A stretch of 64,000 nt of DNA, from positions 22,230-86,229 of IMG/VR virus record IMGVR_UViG_3300042890_000947; one strand, given 5' to 3'. The notes beneath the pieces were generated by a model that was not told the DNA's origin, made no database searches, and saw only the letters and a program-made list of their open reading frames with translations. This DNA comes from a virus. Within the stretch, counting starts at the first letter, position 1; every line of letters begins with the position of its first letter. Of the stretch, positions 62,346 through 64,000 are shown in pieces. Both the position numbers and the translations under genes were made by a program.

Positions 62346-63010
62346 TGAAATTCGGTATCTTTTCAGACCTACATCTAGAGTTTGCGCCGTGGGAACTTAC
62401 GGTCGATCCTGATGTATTTTATCTTAATGCTGGCGACACGCATCCTGATGTTCAACTTCGGGATGCTTTTCATTTTCAGTTTAAGAGTAAAGTCTTTTTT
62501 ATCAAGGGCAATCACGACTACTACGGCAACTCGTTTCGGGATGCTGATTTAGATTTTCCAGAATCATTTGATATTGAAGGCATCAAGATCGCTGGTGCTA
62601 CTCTTTGGACTGATATCACTCCTGTTCGCTGGTGGGATTTCAAAGAGTACATGATGGACAATCGTTATATCAAGGGCATGAACTATGATCGGTACATGAG
62701 TGCTTACAGGACGCACCACGACTTCCTGTTCAACTCTGGTGCTGATATCTGGGTCATCCATCACTTGCCGTCATATCAGTCGGTACATGAAGATTACCGA
62801 AACTCAAATGGTAATGACTTCTTTGCTACGGAACTTTCGCACAAGATTCTAGAAATGAAGAAGCCGCCGAAGTTGATCGTTCATGGTCATACTCATAGAC
62901 AGTGTGATTATATGATTGGCGATACTCGCGTGATCTGTCACCCGCGCGGATACCCGAATGAGAATGCGTGGTTCGAAGATTATAAGCCGCTGATTGTGGA
63001 GGTCGAATGA
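62345..63010 (+). CDS. Calcineurin-like metallophosphoesterase
   Basis: 221 residues, GTG start. All family motifs are present: IFSDLHLEF, LNAGDTH, IKGNHDYYGN, VIHHLPS and VHGHTHRQCDY. Dimetal phosphoesterase; phage members often act on nucleic acids or nucleotides, but the substrate here is unknown. Confidence 0.92.
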   Translation: MKFGIFSDLHLEFAPWELTVDPDVFYLNAGDTHPDVQLRDAFHFQFKSKVFFIKGNHDYYGNSFRDADLDFPESFDIEGIKIAGATLWTDITPVRWWDFKEYMMDNRYIKGMNYDRYMSAYRTHHDFLFNSGADIWVIHHLPSYQSVHEDYRNSNGNDFFATELSHKILEMKKPPKLIVHGHTHRQCDYMIGDTRVICHPRGYPNENAWFEDYKPLIVEVE

Positions 63011-63255
63011 AAATCGTAGTCTATTCAAAACCCAACTGCCCTTGGTGTGTGAAAGTCAAAGAACTGATGAATAATCTTCATCTATCATATGATGAAAAGG
63101 TTCTTGGTGTGGATTATACCCGCGATGAACTGAGAGAACTGGTTGGTGAGCATTTGCCTCTGACCGTTCCTCAAATCTTCATTAACGATAGACGAATTGG
63201 CGGATATGAAGACTTTGCTGATTGGTGTGATAATCATGGATTTGGAAATGAATGA
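63007..63255 (+). CDS. Glutaredoxin
   Basis: 82 residues, ATGA overlap. IVVYSKPNCPWCVKVKELM with the CPWC active site, LPLTVPQIFINDRRIGGYEDF (cis-Pro TVP and GG-x-D glutathione site). Likely reductant for the phage RNR or host proteins. Confidence 0.93.
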   Translation: MKIVVYSKPNCPWCVKVKELMNNLHLSYDEKVLGVDYTRDELRELVGEHLPLTVPQIFINDRRIGGYEDFADWCDNHGFGNE

Positions 63256-63454
63256 ACCTGAATATGTAAATCAAGTAAACGAGAAGACATTAGAGGCTAC
63301 TGAAAAGTTCCTTGATCGCCGAGCTTCGATCTTTATAGAAGAAGCCATTGCTCATTACAATGGACGATACGGTGTAAAAAAGACTAGACAGTATCTCCAA
63401 TATATGCTAGACTATCTTGAAGAGTTTGAAACAGAGGAAAGAAAAGATGTATAA
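63248..63454 (+). CDS. Hypothetical helical protein (68 aa)
   Basis: ATG 63248 (or 63236). KTLEATEKFLDRRASIFIEEAIAHYNGRYGVKKTRQYLQYML, acidic end. Function unknown. Confidence 0.6.
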   Translation: MNEPEYVNQVNEKTLEATEKFLDRRASIFIEEAIAHYNGRYGVKKTRQYLQYMLDYLEEFETEERKDV

Positions 63455-63722
63455 TGTGACTTTACAGAACCATGTTGCTTTGAACCACGAACAGGCCGGT
63501 AGTCTTGTTGCTCAGGTTCTAAAAGAAGACTTTGAGTTTATCTCTAAGGAAGTTGCCGAACTTATCCATAAGCGCGATAAGTTGGAACGCCATCAAATGG
63601 AAGACCTTTCCAACAATGTCGAAATGCGCGATGCTATGAAGTCGTTGCTTCGTTATTACCTCACTCATAATGATTACACCGAGTTTATGGAACTCCAGAG
63701 GGTGTATGGCAATGTTGAATAA
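63447..63722 (+). CDS. Hypothetical protein (91 aa)
   Basis: ATG 63447 with GAGGAAAG upstream. Helical, many charged residues: EQAGSLVAQVLKEDFEFISKEVAEL, MRDAMKSLLRYYLTHNDYTEFMEL. Function unknown. Confidence 0.65.
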   Translation: MYNVTLQNHVALNHEQAGSLVAQVLKEDFEFISKEVAELIHKRDKLERHQMEDLSNNVEMRDAMKSLLRYYLTHNDYTEFMELQRVYGNVE

Positions 63723-63981
63723 GGCCGAACTCAAGGAACATCTTTCCAGACATGTTGCTGAAATCACTTTCAATAAGGTTGATGGTTCAGTCCGAAAGAT
63801 GAATTGTACGCTAATGACCGACTATCTTCCTCAAGTCATTTCTGAGGAACAGGCCGCTCATGTGCCGCGAGTCCAGACAGACGAGGTTTTGGCCGTCTGG
63901 GATCTTGATAAGCAGGGTTGGCGGTCATTCCGTCTCGACTCAATCATAAATGTTAACTATATAGGAGTGAATAGAGTATAA
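63712..63981 (+). CDS. DUF2693-like SH3-barrel phage protein
   Basis: 89 residues from ATG 63712 (63706 possible). LKEHLSRHVAEITFNKVDGSVRKMNCTLMTDYLP and VLAVWDLDKQGWRSFRLDSI match the DUF2693 pattern (N-terminal helix, FTKxDGxxRxMxCTL, WRSFRxDxI). Function unknown. Confidence 0.75.
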   Translation: MLNKAELKEHLSRHVAEITFNKVDGSVRKMNCTLMTDYLPQVISEEQAAHVPRVQTDEVLAVWDLDKQGWRSFRLDSIINVNYIGVNRV

Positions 63982-64000
63982 TGCCACATCCACATAAGAA
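63981..64000 (+). CDS. Start of a gene cut by the window end
   Basis: ATG in TAATG overlap with the DUF2693-like gene (MPHPHK...); only six codons are visible. Confidence 0.4.

Noticed and set aside
1-64000. rRNA genes, insertion sequences, integrase or attachment sites
   Set aside because: None was recognised; the gene set is that of a lytic phage without visible integration functions in this window.

Overview
The window is part of a large lytic tailed phage of the T4 superfamily. It carries a T4-type replication set: family B DNA polymerase, UvsX recombinase, gp41-type helicase, gp61-type primase and an endonuclease VII. It also carries ThyX, a B12-dependent (class II) ribonucleotide reductase, glutaredoxin, Hsp20, PstS and a Dps-like protein. 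This gene mix is known from cyanophages, pelagiphages and T4-like phages of Rhizobiales. An alphaproteobacterial host is my inference, supported by the class II RNR, a DUF1289 protein and a ROSE-like RNA thermometer in front of hsp20. Almost everything is read left to right in tightly overlapping genes; only two genes lie on the minus strand.

Layout. 1-16.6 kb: a glycan and surface-modification block (five glycosyltransferase-like genes, one GT10 fucosyltransferase, NDP-sugar dehydratase, dehydrogenase and epimerase, a HAD-nucleotidyltransferase fusion, a sugar C-methyltransferase, three other methyltransferase-like proteins), interrupted by hsp20, a DUF3563 protein and pstS. 16.6-26.5 kb: small genes leading to the replication core (polymerase, HNH endonuclease, uvsX, helicase). 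26.5-30.7 kb: small early-type genes under a repeated promoter-like motif. 29-38.3 kb: a large cluster of about 31 tRNA or tRNA-like genes (plus one tRNA-Gly at 17.07 kb) covering nearly all amino acids. It is interleaved with small secreted or envelope proteins (RlpA-like, L,D-transpeptidase, Gly/Asn-rich protein), endonuclease VII, a heme-oxygenase-like protein and several structured RNA segments that are not normal tRNAs. 38.3-51.5 kb: Dps-like protein, methyltransferase, a glycosyltransferase paralog, then a ligase-like protein, HAD phosphatase and a 1046-residue multidomain protein, followed by low-complexity and virion-type proteins. 51.5-53.5 kb: lysis cassette (M15 peptidase, two holin-like proteins, a tail-anchored coiled-coil protein). 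53.8-59.5 kb: primase, ThyX, RNR, two homing-type endonucleases. 59.5-64 kb: many small conserved phage genes, a metallophosphoesterase and glutaredoxin.

Regulation visible in the sequence. One group of sigma70-like promoters shares ACTTGAC...GGAT...ATATA. A second, four-copy family has TTGAAA, exactly 21 bases, then TATAGT. Several exact TATAAATA boxes match the T4 late promoter core. At several genes the ribosome binding site lies in a hairpin whose 5' arm overlaps a promoter, as known for T4 gene 49, e and soc. hsp20 has a short leader with a ROSE-type hairpin containing a bulged G opposite the Shine-Dalgarno sequence.

The most unusual items are the phage-borne ROSE-like thermometer, the noncanonical tRNAs (class II bodies with UGU and UAU anticodons, and an element whose only good anticodon arm directly follows the acceptor strand), the structured CCA-ended RNAs among the tRNAs, and a ligase/phosphatase/P-loop gene trio that could be an RNA repair module.
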